Positions 1 through 8,796 of a stretch of DNA of 64,000 bases are shown here, piece after piece; within the stretch, counting starts at the first letter, position 1, and the number at the start of each line of letters is the position of its first letter. Both the position numbers and the translations under genes were made by a program. The stretch comes from Anaerofilum sp. An201 (GTDB taxonomy: Bacteria > Bacillota > Clostridia > Oscillospirales > Ruminococcaceae): the NCBI RefSeq assembly GCF_002160015.1, contig NZ_NFJT01000003.1, forward strand, positions 62,001 to 126,000, read 5' to 3'. The notes below the pieces were generated by a model. The model searched no databases. It was not told where the DNA came from and saw only the letters and a program-made list of their open reading frames with translations.

Positions 1-3000
1 CGCACCGTGCTGCGCCGCCAGCGGATGCTTTTGCAGCGCGCCTCCATCTGCACCGCCGACGCCTTCTGCCTCGAGCTGGTGCGGCAGAACTTTTTCCGTC
101 TGGACCTCCCGCCCGACATCGGGGTGGGAGACGAGAGCCAGCTGGCCGGCCTGCGCGCCGCCGCGCTGGAAGCCACGCTGGAGGAGTATGCCAAAAACGA
201 GGACTTTGCCCGCTTTTCCGGCATGTACGGCCGCAGCCGCGACGACCGCACGGCGGGCGACACCCTGCTGGAGCTGTACCGCTTTCTGGCCGCCCAGCCG
301 TCCCGCGCGTCGCTGCGCCGGAAGATGGCCGCCGCCTGGGCCGACGAAGGCCCGGCGGAACACACCCTCTGGGGAAAACCGCTGCTGGCCGCCGCCCGTT
401 CGCATGCCGGGCGCGCCGTCCGCCTGGCGCAGCGCCTGGCCGCCCAGCCCTGCCCGCCCGGCAGGTGGACGGGGGAGAGCTGGGCCGACTACACCGCCGC
501 CCTCCTGCAGCGCACACAGGATGCTGCCGCTGCGCTGGAGACCGGATGGGACGGCGCGCGCGCCGCGCTGGCTGCCTTCGAGGTGCCCCGCGCAAAGGCA
601 AAGCTGCCGGACGGCTCTGCCGCCGACCGTCTGCGCGCCGCGCTGAAGGCGGAGATGGCACAGGCGGCGGAGTGCCTGCCCTGCACCGCCGCCGAAGACC
701 TCGCCGACCGCCGCACCGCCGCGCCGGTCATCGCCGCGGTGATGGAGGCGGAGGAGGCGTTTGAAACCCGCTTTTTCGCCGCCAAAAAGGACCGCCGTCA
801 GCTGGAATTCAGCGACGTGGAACAGCTCGCCCTCTCCCTCCTGTGGGACGAGGAGAAGGAGGAGCGCACCGCCTTTTCCCGGGAAACGGCCGCCCGGTTC
901 CACACCGTGATGGTGGACGAATACCAGGACACCAACGCCCTGCAGGGGCGCCTGTACGACTGCCTGGCCGACGAGACCGGCGGCAACCTGTTCCTGGTGG
1001 GCGACATCAAGCAGAGCATCTACCGCTTCCGCCACGCCGAGCCGGCTTTGTTCCAGCGGCTGCGGGCGCAGTTTGCGCCGTTCGACGGCAAAACCTTCCC
1101 GGCGGCGCTGGCGCTCAATGCCAACTTCCGCAGCCTGCCGGGCGTGCTGGACGGGGTGAACTATTTCTTTTCCGCCCTGATGAGCCCGGACCTCGGCGAG
1201 GTGGAATACAACGCCGACGAGTGGCTGAACTGCGGCCTTGCCCAGGCGGGGGCCGACCTGCCGCCCAGCCCGCCGGTCTATCTCGATCTCGTCCAGAGGG
1301 AGCCGCAGGCCGAGGACGACGCCGCACAGGTGGCGTGGCGGGTGCAGCAGCTGGTGGAGAGCGGCACGCCGGTGCGGGACGGCGACACCCTGCGCCCGGC
1401 CGGGTACGGCGACATCTGTCTGCTGCTGCGCACCCGCAGCCACTTCGAGGACTATGTGCGCGCCTTTGCCGCGCGGGGTATCCCGTGCTATGCCGACGTG
1501 GGGGCGGATCTTCTCAGCGCGCCGGAGGTGCAGCCGCTGGCCAGTTTGCTGCGCGCGCTGGACAACCCCGGCGACGACGTCCAGCTGGCCGCGGTGCTCA
1601 CCGGCCCGCTGGCCGGCTTCGAGATGGACCTGCTGGTGCAGCTGCGGGTGGTGCAGCGCACCGGCAGCCTGTACGGGGCGCTGCTCGCGTGGCAGCGCGC
1701 GCGGGAGGGGAAAAGCCCGCTGGCCGACGCCGTCCCGCCCGACACCGCCGCCCGCCTGGACGATTTCCTCGCCCTGTTCGCCCGTCTGCGCGCTCAGGCC
1801 GCCGGGATGGAGGCGGGGCGTCTGTGCGAGCTGGTGCTGGAGCACACCGGATGGGCGGCGGCGATCGGCGGCGGCCCGCAGGGACCGGTGCGCCGCGCCC
1901 GTCTGGAGGAGTTCTGCGCCTGGGCGGCGTCGGCGGGCAAGCACGGTCTGCCTGCCCTGGTGCGCGCAATGGCCGACACAAAAGAGGGGGGCGGCCTGCC
2001 CCAGCAGACAGCCGAACGCACGCCCGGCTGCGTGTCGATCATGACCATCCACCGCTCGAAGGGCCTGGAATTCCCCATCGTCCTGCTGGCAGACACCGCC
2101 CGCCGGTTCAACGCGCAGGACATCCGCACAGCGCCCTTCCAGTTCCATCCGCGCTGGGGGGCGGCGATGCAGCTGCCGGGCCCGGGCGGGCGGTACGACA
2201 CCACCGCGATGGCCTGGCTGCGGCAGGCGAAATACCAGGAGCTGCTGGGCGAGGAGATGCGGGTGCTGTATGTGGCGCTCACCCGCGCCAAGGATCTGCT
2301 GTGCATCACGGCGCTGGTGCCGGAGCAGGAAAAGCTGCCCGCTTTTCTGTCCAATCTGGCGGCGGGGCTGGAAGACGGCCCCGACCCGGCCTTTCTGGGC
2401 ACACAGAGCAGTCTGGCGGGCTGGCTGCTGGCGGCGGCGCTGCTGCACCCGGAGATGCAGCTCCTGCGCGAGCTGGCGGGTGCGCCCGGCCTTCCGCTGC
2501 TGGACAGCTGCGGCAGCCACTTCCGGCTCACCGTCCGCGGAGCGGGGCAGGACCTGCCGCAGGAAGGCGCGGAGCAGGCCGCCGAAGCCGCCGCGCCGGA
2601 CGAGGAGCTGTGGCGGGAGCTGGAGCGGGGCTTTGCCTGGCAGGACCCCTTCGCCGCCCTCTCGCAGGTGCCGGCGAAGGTGAGCGTGTCGTCGCTGTCC
2701 CACAAGGGGGAGAGCTTCGGCTGGCAGCCGGGCCGGCCCGGATTCGCGCGCCGCAAAACGGGGCTCACCGGCGCCCAGCGCGGCACCGCCGCCCACCGCT
2801 TCCTGCAGCTGGCGCGGCTGGAGCTGTTCCGGGAGGACGCCCCCGCCGCCTTTGCCGCCGAAAAAAAGCGGATGGTGGAAACGGGGCTGCTGGACGCCCA
2901 GAGCGCCGCCGCGCTGGACGAAAAGCGCATCCTTGCCTTCTTTGCGAGCGGCCTCTACCGGCGGATGCTGGCGGCGATGCAGCCGCCGGCCAGACTGTGG

Positions 3001-3324
3001 CGGGAGTTCGACTTCATCACCAGCCTTCCCGCTGCCGAGGTGATGGCGGACGGCAAAGACTACGGCGATGCCGAGGTGCTGGTGCAGGGCGTGGCCGACG
3101 CGGTGCTGGTCTTTGCCGACCACGCCGAGCTGGTGGATTACAAGACCGACCGCGTGCCGGATGCCGGCGCGCTGGTTTCGCGCTATGCCGCCCAGCTGGA
3201 CCACTACCGCCGGGCGCTGGAAAAGCGGCTGGAGGTGCCGGTCTCGCGCTGCACCATCTACTCGCTGCACCTGGGGCGGGAGATCCCGCTGCCGGCCGCA
3301 AAAACGGCAAAAAATACTCCTTGA
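1..3324 (+). CDS. addA: ATP-dependent helicase/nuclease subunit A (AddA), 5'-truncated by window edge
   Basis: Large subunit of the AddAB (RexAB) complex, which resects double-strand DNA ends for recombination repair in the cytoplasm. The frame is open from base 1, so the true start and the N-terminal Walker A motif lie upstream; about 1107 of the usual 1150-1250 residues are present. UvrD-type helicase motifs are visible: DEYQDTN near residue 303, VGDIKQSIYRF near 332, TIHRSKGLEF near 679 and LYVALTRAK near 755. The C-terminal RecB-type nuclease motif DYKTD lies near 1044. addB is expected just upstream, outside the window. Its stop codon overlaps the -35 box of the next promoter. Identification is firm. 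Confidence 0.96.
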   Translation, partial: RTVLRRQRMLLQRASICTADAFCLELVRQNFFRLDLPPDIGVGDESQLAGLRAAALEATLEEYAKNEDFARFSGMYGRSRDDRTAGDTLLELYRFLAAQPSRASLRRKMAAAWADEGPAEHTLWGKPLLAAARSHAGRAVRLAQRLAAQPCPPGRWTGESWADYTAALLQRTQDAAAALETGWDGARAALAAFEVPRAKAKLPDGSAADRLRAALKAEMAQAAECLPCTAAEDLADRRTAAPVIAAVMEAEEAFETRFFAAKKDRRQLEFSDVEQLALSLLWDEEKEERTAFSRETAARFHTVMVDEYQDTNALQGRLYDCLADETGGNLFLVGDIKQSIYRFRHAEPALFQRLRAQFAPFDGKTFPAALALNANFRSLPGVLDGVNYFFSALMSPDLGEVEYNADEWLNCGLAQAGADLPPSPPVYLDLVQREPQAEDDAAQVAWRVQQLVESGTPVRDGDTLRPAGYGDICLLLRTRSHFEDYVRAFAARGIPCYADVGADLLSAPEVQPLASLLRALDNPGDDVQLAAVLTGPLAGFEMDLLVQLRVVQRTGSLYGALLAWQRAREGKSPLADAVPPDTAARLDDFLALFARLRAQAAGMEAGRLCELVLEHTGWAAAIGGGPQGPVRRARLEEFCAWAASAGKHGLPALVRAMADTKEGGGLPQQTAERTPGCVSIMTIHRSKGLEFPIVLLADTARRFNAQDIRTAPFQFHPRWGAAMQLPGPGGRYDTTAMAWLRQAKYQELLGEEMRVLYVALTRAKDLLCITALVPEQEKLPAFLSNLAAGLEDGPDPAFLGTQSSLAGWLLAAALLHPEMQLLRELAGAPGLPLLDSCGSHFRLTVRGAGQDLPQEGAEQAAEAAAPDEELWRELERGFAWQDPFAALSQVPAKVSVSSLSHKGESFGWQPGRPGFARRKTGLTGAQRGTAAHRFLQLARLELFREDAPAAFAAEKKRMVETGLLDAQSAAALDEKRILAFFASGLYRRMLAAMQPPARLWREFDFITSLPAAEVMADGKDYGDAEVLVQGVADAVLVFADHAELVDYKTDRVPDAGALVSRYAAQLDHYRRALEKRLEVPVSRCTIYSLHLGREIPLPAAKTAKNTP

Positions 3325-3349
3325 CAGCCCGGGTGCGGTGTGGTATAGT
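3321..3349 (+). promoter_or_regulatory. Sigma-A promoter of infC-rpmI-rplT
   Basis: A perfect -35 TTGACA (3321-3326) and -10 TATAGT (3344-3349) are separated by 17 bases. The -35 overlaps the addA stop codon (TGA 3322-3324), so the translation-factor operon starts its own transcript immediately at the end of addA. Confidence 0.88.
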
Positions 3350-3355
3350 ATATCA

Positions 3356-3488
3356 GGTAAACAAAGCAGCAACCGGTTCGCCGCCGTGCTCACCTTGCGG
3401 TCCAGCAGGACCCGGGTCCATATCGTTCTGCCCGCTTTGGGCGCAAAAGACGTATGCATGCGGCTGCCGATCGGCGGCCGCATTTTTT
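3356..3488 (+). promoter_or_regulatory. infC leader with attenuator hairpin (L20-leader-like)
   Basis: The roughly 160-nt untranslated leader of infC ends in a strong intrinsic-terminator-like hairpin: ATGCGGC (3458-3464) pairs with GCCGCAT (3477-3483) around an inner GCCG/CGGC stem, and is followed by TTTTTT. A GGTCC/GGACC-rich upstream segment (about 3400-3420) could form a competing structure. In Bacillus the same operon is controlled by L20 binding to the leader and premature termination; the same logic is inferred here from position and shape only. Confidence 0.7.
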
Positions 3489-3518
3489 GTTCAACTATAT
3501 GTTTGGAGGTGTGTTCCG

Positions 3519-4049
3519 ATCGCTAACGGAAAAAAGGAAAAGGAATTGGAGATCAATGAGGAGATCCGCGACCGCGAGGTGCGCGTGATCGACGCCGATG
3601 GCAGCCAGCTGGGCGTGATGAGCAGCCGCGATGCACTGCGCCGCGCCGAGGAGAAAAACCTCGACCTGGTCAAGATCGCTCCCCAGGCCGTGCCCCCCGT
3701 CTGCAAGATCCTGGACTACGGCAAATACCGCTTTGAACAGCAGAAGCGGGAAAAGGAAAACCGCAAGAACCAGAAGGTCGTGGACATCAAGGAGATCCGC
3801 CTGTCGCTCAACATCGACACCAACGATTTCAATACCAAAGTGAACCATGCCGCCAAGTTCCTGAAAAACGGCGACAAGGTAAAAGTGACCATTCGTTTCC
3901 GGGGGCGTGAAATGGCGCACACCGAGCTTGGCCTGGACGTGCACAAGCGATTTGCAGCGGCGCTGCCCGAGGCTGTGGTGGAAAAACAGCCCAAGCTGGA
4001 AGGCCGCAGCATGATCATGTTTTTGAACTCTGCCCCCAACAAAAACTAA
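3519..4049 (+). CDS. infC: Translation initiation factor IF-3, probable ATC start
   Basis: IF-3 binds the 30S subunit, blocks premature 50S joining and proofreads the start codon. The 176-residue product contains the family signatures [30 protein letters not shown] and [14 protein letters not shown], and has the usual IF-3 length. No in-frame ATG or GTG lies near the expected N-terminus. The best start is ATC at 3519, nine bases after a strong GGAGG (3505-3509). The alternative is TTG at 3546, with a much weaker ribosome site. A rare start codon for infC is known in E. coli (AUU) and allows autoregulation. First gene of infC-rpmI-rplT. Confidence 0.93.
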   Translation: MANGKKEKELEINEEIRDREVRVIDADGSQLGVMSSRDALRRAEEKNLDLVKIAPQAVPPVCKILDYGKYRFEQQKREKENRKNQKVVDIKEIRLSLNIDTNDFNTKVNHAAKFLKNGDKVKVTIRFRGREMAHTELGLDVHKRFAAALPEAVVEKQPKLEGRSMIMFLNSAPNKN

Positions 4050-4062
4050 GGAGGAAACTCAA

Positions 4063-4260
4063 ATGCCTAAACTGAAAACTCATTCCGGTGCCAAAAAACG
4101 CTTCAAGCTCACCAAGAGCGGCAAGGTGAAGCGCGGCCATGCGTTCCGCAGCCACATTCTGACCAAGAAATCCACCAAACTGAAGCGCGGCTTCCGCAGC
4201 CCCAGCTACGCCGACAAGACCAACGAGGCAGCCGTGAAGAGCATGCTGCCCTACGCGTGA
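4063..4260 (+). CDS. rpmI: 50S ribosomal protein bL35
   Basis: A 65-residue, very basic ribosomal protein beginning [20 protein letters not shown], which is the L35 signature. It lies 13 bases after infC with its own AAGGAGG site, in the conserved infC-rpmI-rplT order. Full length and unambiguous. Confidence 0.98.
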   Translation: MPKLKTHSGAKKRFKLTKSGKVKRGHAFRSHILTKKSTKLKRGFRSPSYADKTNEAAVKSMLPYA

Positions 4261-4307
4261 TCGGCATCGTTTAAAACGTTACAGAACATAAAAGGAGATT
4301 TTAGAAT

Positions 4308-4661
4308 ATGGCTCGTGTTAAAGGCGCAATGATGACCCGCAAAAGACGCAAAAAGACCCTGAAACTGGCGAAGGGCTACTACGGCAGCAAGTCCAAGCAC
4401 TTCAAGATGGCCAAACAGCAGGTCATGAAGAGCGGCAACTATGCTTTCGCCGGCCGCAAGATGAAGAAGCGCGAGTTCCGCAACCTGTGGATCACCCGCA
4501 TCAACGCCGCCTGCCGTGCCAACGGCATCAACTACTCCAGCTTCATGAACGGCCTGAAGAAGTCCGGCATCGAGCTGAACCGCAAAATGCTGAGCGAGAT
4601 GGCCATCCATGATCCCGCCAGCTTCAACGCTCTGATCGAAACCGCCAAGAGCGCCCAGTAA
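4308..4661 (+). CDS. rplT: 50S ribosomal protein bL20
   Basis: A 117-residue basic protein ([20 protein letters not shown] at the N-terminus) that binds 23S rRNA early in 50S assembly. In Firmicutes L20 is also the repressor of its own operon through the infC leader, so it is the likely ligand of the hairpin ending at 3488. Last gene of the operon, followed directly by a strong terminator. Confidence 0.98.
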   Translation: MARVKGAMMTRKRRKKTLKLAKGYYGSKSKHFKMAKQQVMKSGNYAFAGRKMKKREFRNLWITRINAACRANGINYSSFMNGLKKSGIELNRKMLSEMAIHDPASFNALIETAKSAQ

Positions 4662-4670
4662 AACCTTTCG

Positions 4671-4708
4671 TTGAACGCCCGCGCTTTTCGCGCGCGGGCG
4701 TTCAATTT
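4671..4708 (+). terminator. Intrinsic terminator after rplT
   Basis: A 14-bp stem (TTGAACGCCCGCGC with its complement ending at 4705) closes a short loop and is followed by TTT. It ends the infC-rpmI-rplT transcript. Confidence 0.85.
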
Positions 4709-4743
4709 GTATCTGCACATTCCTGCATCAAAGGAGGCCGCCC

Positions 4744-5532
4744 ATGCCCACCCCCATCGCCAGCCGCGAAAATGCCCGCATCAAAGCCGCCTGCCGTCTG
4801 CGTGAAAGCACCGCCGAGCGCGCGCGGCAGGGTCTGTTCTTTGCCGAAAGCCCCAAGCTGTGCCTGGAGCTGGCAAAGGGCTGCGTGTGCGAGACGCTGT
4901 TTTGCACCGCCGCCGCGCTGGCCTCCCACCCGGCGCTTGCCGATCTCGCGCCGGCGGTGTTTGAAGTGAGCGACCCGGTGGCCGAAAAGCTGGCCGGTCA
5001 GCCCAGCCCGCAGGGGGTGTTCGGCCTGTTCCGCCTGCCGCAGTTCGGCACGGATATCCTGCGCACAGGCGGGCATTATCTCTGTATGGAGGCCGTGCAG
5101 GACCCCGGCAACGTGGGCGCCGTCATCCGCAGCGCCGCCGCCTTCGGGTTCGACGCGGTGATCTGTTCGGCGGGGTGCGCCTCTCCGTTCAGCCCCAAGG
5201 CCCTGCGCGCCAGCATGGGCGCGGCGGGGCGCATGCCCATCGTGCAGGTGGAGGACATGGCCCAGACCGCCGCCCTTCTGCGCGGGAAGGGCGTGAAGGT
5301 GCTGGCCGCCGCCCTGTACAATTCCCGCCCGCTGTCGGACGTGCCGGGGCCTTTCCCGGACGGTGTGGCGGTGGTGATCGGCAACGAGGGGCAGGGCCTG
5401 CGCGACGAAACGGTGGCCGCCTGCACCGCCGCCGTGCGCATCCCCATGACCGGCCGCGTTGAAAGTCTGAACGCTGCCGCCGCCGGCGCGGTGCTGGCGT
5501 GGCATTTCCGGGGTGAGGTGAACGAAGGATGA
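4744..5532 (+). CDS. SpoU/TrmH-family RNA 2'-O-methyltransferase
   Basis: Predicted SAM-dependent ribose methyltransferase with a trefoil knot (SPOUT) fold, acting on rRNA or tRNA. All three SpoU motifs are present in the 262 residues: DPGNVGAVIRSAAAFG near residue 120, VVIGNEGQGLRDE near 210 and IPMTGRVESLNAAAAGA near 235. The N-terminal third resembles the substrate-binding domain of RlmB-like members. It overlaps dprA by 4 bases (ATGA), implying coupled translation. The target nucleotide cannot be told from sequence. Confidence 0.9.
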   Translation: MPTPIASRENARIKAACRLRESTAERARQGLFFAESPKLCLELAKGCVCETLFCTAAALASHPALADLAPAVFEVSDPVAEKLAGQPSPQGVFGLFRLPQFGTDILRTGGHYLCMEAVQDPGNVGAVIRSAAAFGFDAVICSAGCASPFSPKALRASMGAAGRMPIVQVEDMAQTAALLRGKGVKVLAAALYNSRPLSDVPGPFPDGVAVVIGNEGQGLRDETVAACTAAVRIPMTGRVESLNAAAAGAVLAWHFRGEVNEG

Positions 5533-6626
5533 ACGATCAGCGCCTTTTGCAGTGGCTGTGGTTTGCCGAGGTGATGGGTGTGGGGGCCAACACGCTGCCC
5601 GCCCTCAGCCTCTACGGCAGCCCGGGCGCACTGCTGGCCGCGCGGGAGTATGAGGATCTCTCGCCCATTGCAGGCCGTGCCCAGCGCTCGCGCCTGCATG
5701 CGCTGGAACCGGAGCAGATGGCTCCCCGCCTTGCCCGCTGCCGCGAGCTGGGTGTGCGCATCCTCACGCCCGACCACGAAGAATACCCCGTTGCCTTCCG
5801 CCTGCTGGAAAACGCCCCGGCCGTGCTCTACTGCACCGGCGATGCGTCGGCGCTTTCCTCCACCTCGATGGTGGGGATGGTGGGCAGCCGCCGCCCCTCC
5901 GCCTACGGCCGCCAGGCCGCGCAAAAGATCGCGGGCGAGCTTGCCGCCGCGGGGGTCACCATCGTCAGCGGCATGGCCGACGGGCTGGACAGCGAGGCGC
6001 ACAAAGCCGCGCTGGAGCAGGGCGCACGCACGGTGGCCGTGATGGGCACCGCGCCGGAGGTGTGCTATCCCGCTTCGCACGCCGGTCTGCGCCGGAAGAT
6101 CGAGACCCAGGGCGCGGTCCTCACCGAGGTCCCGCCCGACACCAGGGGCGGTCCGCGCTTTTTTGTCCTGCGCAACCGCCTGATCGCCGCATTGTCCGAC
6201 GCGCTGTGCGTGGTGGAGGCCCGGGAAGGGTCCGGCACCATGATCACCGCCGGCTATGCGGCCAAATATGGCCGCCCGGTCTTCAGCGTGCCGGGCAGCA
6301 TCTTCAGCCCTCTCAGCGAGGGCACCAACCAGCTGCTGGGAAAGGGCGCCAAGCCCTGCACCGGCGCCGATTGCATTCTGCGCGCGCTGGGAATCGACCC
6401 GGCGCCCGCCGCATCCGCTCCCGCTTCCCCGCCCAAACTGGACGCTGTCCAGAAACAGGTGCTGGCCGCGCTGGGCCCCACCCCCAAAACGATGGGGCAG
6501 CTGTCGGCCGATACCGGGCTGCCCGCATGGCAGCTGGCCGCCGCGCTGACGGCGCTGGAACTGGCCGGACTGGCCGACCAGCTCGCCGGACGCCAGTATC
6601 TGCTGCGGGGCGGCGCGGTGCTTTAA
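5529..6626 (+). CDS. dprA: DNA-processing protein DprA
   Basis: Single-strand DNA binding protein that loads RecA during natural transformation and recombination. The 365-residue product has an N-terminal helical region, a Rossmann-like core with MVGSRRPSAYGRQ near 120, SGMADGLDSEAH near 150 and a FVLRNRLIAALSDALCVVEA-type segment near 215, and a C-terminal winged-helix-like DprA domain. The usual GxGID motif reads GMADGLD here, a mild variant. It sits between the SpoU gene and topA, the common dprA-topA-trmFO order in Firmicutes. Presence of dprA alone does not prove competence. Confidence 0.94.
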   Translation: MNDQRLLQWLWFAEVMGVGANTLPALSLYGSPGALLAAREYEDLSPIAGRAQRSRLHALEPEQMAPRLARCRELGVRILTPDHEEYPVAFRLLENAPAVLYCTGDASALSSTSMVGMVGSRRPSAYGRQAAQKIAGELAAAGVTIVSGMADGLDSEAHKAALEQGARTVAVMGTAPEVCYPASHAGLRRKIETQGAVLTEVPPDTRGGPRFFVLRNRLIAALSDALCVVEAREGSGTMITAGYAAKYGRPVFSVPGSIFSPLSEGTNQLLGKGAKPCTGADCILRALGIDPAPAASAPASPPKLDAVQKQVLAALGPTPKTMGQLSADTGLPAWQLAAALTALELAGLADQLAGRQYLLRGGAVL

Positions 6627-6681
6627 CTCCTGCAAACCACCGGGACGTTTGCTCCCGTAACGATATAATAAAGGTGAGAAT

Positions 6682-8793
6682 ATGGCAAAATTAGTAATTG
6701 TGGAATCGCCTGCCAAGGCAAAAACCATCGGCAAATACCTCGGCCCGGACTATCGCGTCACCGCCAGCATGGGCCACATCCGCGACCTGCCCCAGAGTCA
6801 GCTGGGCATCGACGTCGAGCACGACTACACCCCGAAGTATATCAACATTAAGGGCAAGGAAAAGCTGATCCGCGAGCTGAAAAGCGAGGCCAAGGAAGCC
6901 GACGAAGTTTTCCTCGCCACCGACCCCGACCGCGAGGGCGAGGCCATCAGCTGGCACCTTGCCACCCTTCTGGGCCTTGATCCCGACCAGCCCAACCGGG
7001 TCACCTTCGGCGAGATCACCAAAAAAGGTGTGCAGGAGGGTATGGCCCACCCGCGCGCCATCGACAAAAACCTCTTCAACGCCCAGCAGGCGCGCCGCAT
7101 CCTCGACCGCCTGGTGGGCTATAAGCTCAGCCCGTTTCTGTGGCGCAAGGTCCGCCGGGGCCTTTCTGCCGGACGTGTGCAGAGCGTGGCGGTGCGCCTG
7201 ATCGTCGACCGCGAAAAGGAGATCGAGGCGTTCAAGCCGGAAGAATACTGGAACCTGGACGCCGTCCTGTCCGCGCCGGGCAGCCAGAAGAAGTTCACCG
7301 CCCGTCTGCACGGGCCGGTGGGCGGCAAGAAGATCACGGTGCACAACGCCGAGGAAGCCGCCGCCATCCGCGCCGCCGTGGAGGGCAAGGACTATATCGT
7401 CAGCGACCTCACCCGCGGCAAGCGCAGCCGTGTGCCGGCGCCGCCCTTCATCACCTCCACCATGCAGCAGGAGGCCAGCCGCCGGCTGGGCTTCACCGCC
7501 ACCCGCACCATGCGCGCGGCCCAGACGCTGTACGAAGGCGTGGAGATCGAGGGGCAGGGCGTCACCGGCCTCATCACCTATATGCGAACCGACAGCCTGC
7601 GCATCGCCGACGAAGCCGCCCAGGCCGCCAAGGAATTCATCGCCTCCACCTACGGCGAGCAGTACGTCTGCCCCACCAAGCGCAGCTATAAGACCAAAAG
7701 CGCCACCGCCGCGCAGGACGCGCACGAGGCGGTGCGCCCCACCAACCCGGCCTTCACCCCCGACGAGGCGGACAAGAGCCTGTCGGGCGATACCGCCAAG
7801 CTGTACCGCCTGATCTGGAGCCGCTTCATCGCCAGCCAGATGAGCGACTGCCAGCTGGATACGGTGAACGCTTCCATCACGGCGGGCGACTACCTGTTCA
7901 AGGCCAGCGGCTATGTGGTCACCTTCGACGGCTTCTCGGTGCTGTATGAAGAGGCCACCGACGAGAAGGAGAAAAAGGAGACGGCGCTGCCTCCGTTGGA
8001 GCAGGGCCAGACGCTCCGTCTGCGCGAGCTGAAGAGCGAGCAGAAATTCACCCAGCCCCCCGCCCGCTACACCGAGGCGGCGCTCATCAAGGCGCTGGAG
8101 GAGAACGGCATCGGCCGCCCGTCCACCTACGCGCCCATCATCACCACCATCATCGACCGCGACTATGTGGAGCGGGACGCCAAAAAGCTCAAGCCCACCT
8201 TGCTGGGCCGCGCCATCAACGAGCTGATGGAGGAGCAGTTCCCCGACATCGTGGACGTGAAATTCAGCGCCCAGATGGAGAAAAACCTCGATAAGGTGGA
8301 GAGCGGCGCCGCCGACTGGCACACCACCATCGACCAGTTCTACAAGGGCTTCGACGCCACTTTGCAGCAGGCCGAGGTGAACATGGAGGGCAAGAAGATC
8401 AAGGTGCCCGACGAGGAGAGCGACGAGATCTGCGAAAAATGCGGCCGCCGCATGGTCATCAAGACCGGCCGGTACGGCAAGTTCCTGGCCTGCCCCGGCT
8501 TCCCCGAATGCACCAATACCAAAAAGCTGGTCAAAGACACCGGCGGCGTCTGCCCGCTGTGCGGCAGCCGCATCCTGGTGCGCCGCAGCCAGAAGGGACG
8601 CATCTACTACGGGTGCGAGAAGAACCCCGCCTGCGGTTTCATGACCTGGGACGAGCCGACGGCCGAGAAGTGCGAGAAGTGCGGCGGCACCCTGTTCAAG
8701 AAGCTGGGAAAAGGCGCCCATTTGTACTGCGCACGCGAGGGCTGCGGCTTCACAAAGCCGCTCACCCGCCCCGGCCAAAAGACAGGAGAGTGA
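6682..8793 (+). CDS. topA: DNA topoisomerase I
   Basis: Type IA topoisomerase that relaxes negative supercoils. The 703-residue protein begins with the TOPRIM motif VIVESPAKAKTIGKYL, has the metal-binding DPDREGEAISWHL near residue 81, and the catalytic tyrosine Y300 in ITYMRTDS. The C-terminus carries three Topo_C zinc fingers, beginning CEKCGRRM, CPLCGSRI and CEKCGGTL, each with paired cysteines. Full length. A good AAGGTGA ribosome site precedes the ATG; trmFO follows after three bases. Confidence 0.98.
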   Translation: MAKLVIVESPAKAKTIGKYLGPDYRVTASMGHIRDLPQSQLGIDVEHDYTPKYINIKGKEKLIRELKSEAKEADEVFLATDPDREGEAISWHLATLLGLDPDQPNRVTFGEITKKGVQEGMAHPRAIDKNLFNAQQARRILDRLVGYKLSPFLWRKVRRGLSAGRVQSVAVRLIVDREKEIEAFKPEEYWNLDAVLSAPGSQKKFTARLHGPVGGKKITVHNAEEAAAIRAAVEGKDYIVSDLTRGKRSRVPAPPFITSTMQQEASRRLGFTATRTMRAAQTLYEGVEIEGQGVTGLITYMRTDSLRIADEAAQAAKEFIASTYGEQYVCPTKRSYKTKSATAAQDAHEAVRPTNPAFTPDEADKSLSGDTAKLYRLIWSRFIASQMSDCQLDTVNASITAGDYLFKASGYVVTFDGFSVLYEEATDEKEKKETALPPLEQGQTLRLRELKSEQKFTQPPARYTEAALIKALEENGIGRPSTYAPIITTIIDRDYVERDAKKLKPTLLGRAINELMEEQFPDIVDVKFSAQMEKNLDKVESGAADWHTTIDQFYKGFDATLQQAEVNMEGKKIKVPDEESDEICEKCGRRMVIKTGRYGKFLACPGFPECTNTKKLVKDTGGVCPLCGSRILVRRSQKGRIYYGCEKNPACGFMTWDEPTAEKCEKCGGTLFKKLGKGAHLYCAREGCGFTKPLTRPGQKTGE

Positions 8794-8796
8794 CCC

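Noticed and set aside
6664-6681. TATAAT just before topA as a promoter -10
   Set aside because: The AAGGTGA ribosome site begins two bases after it, so a transcript from there would lose the site; no -35 is found 17 bases upstream.
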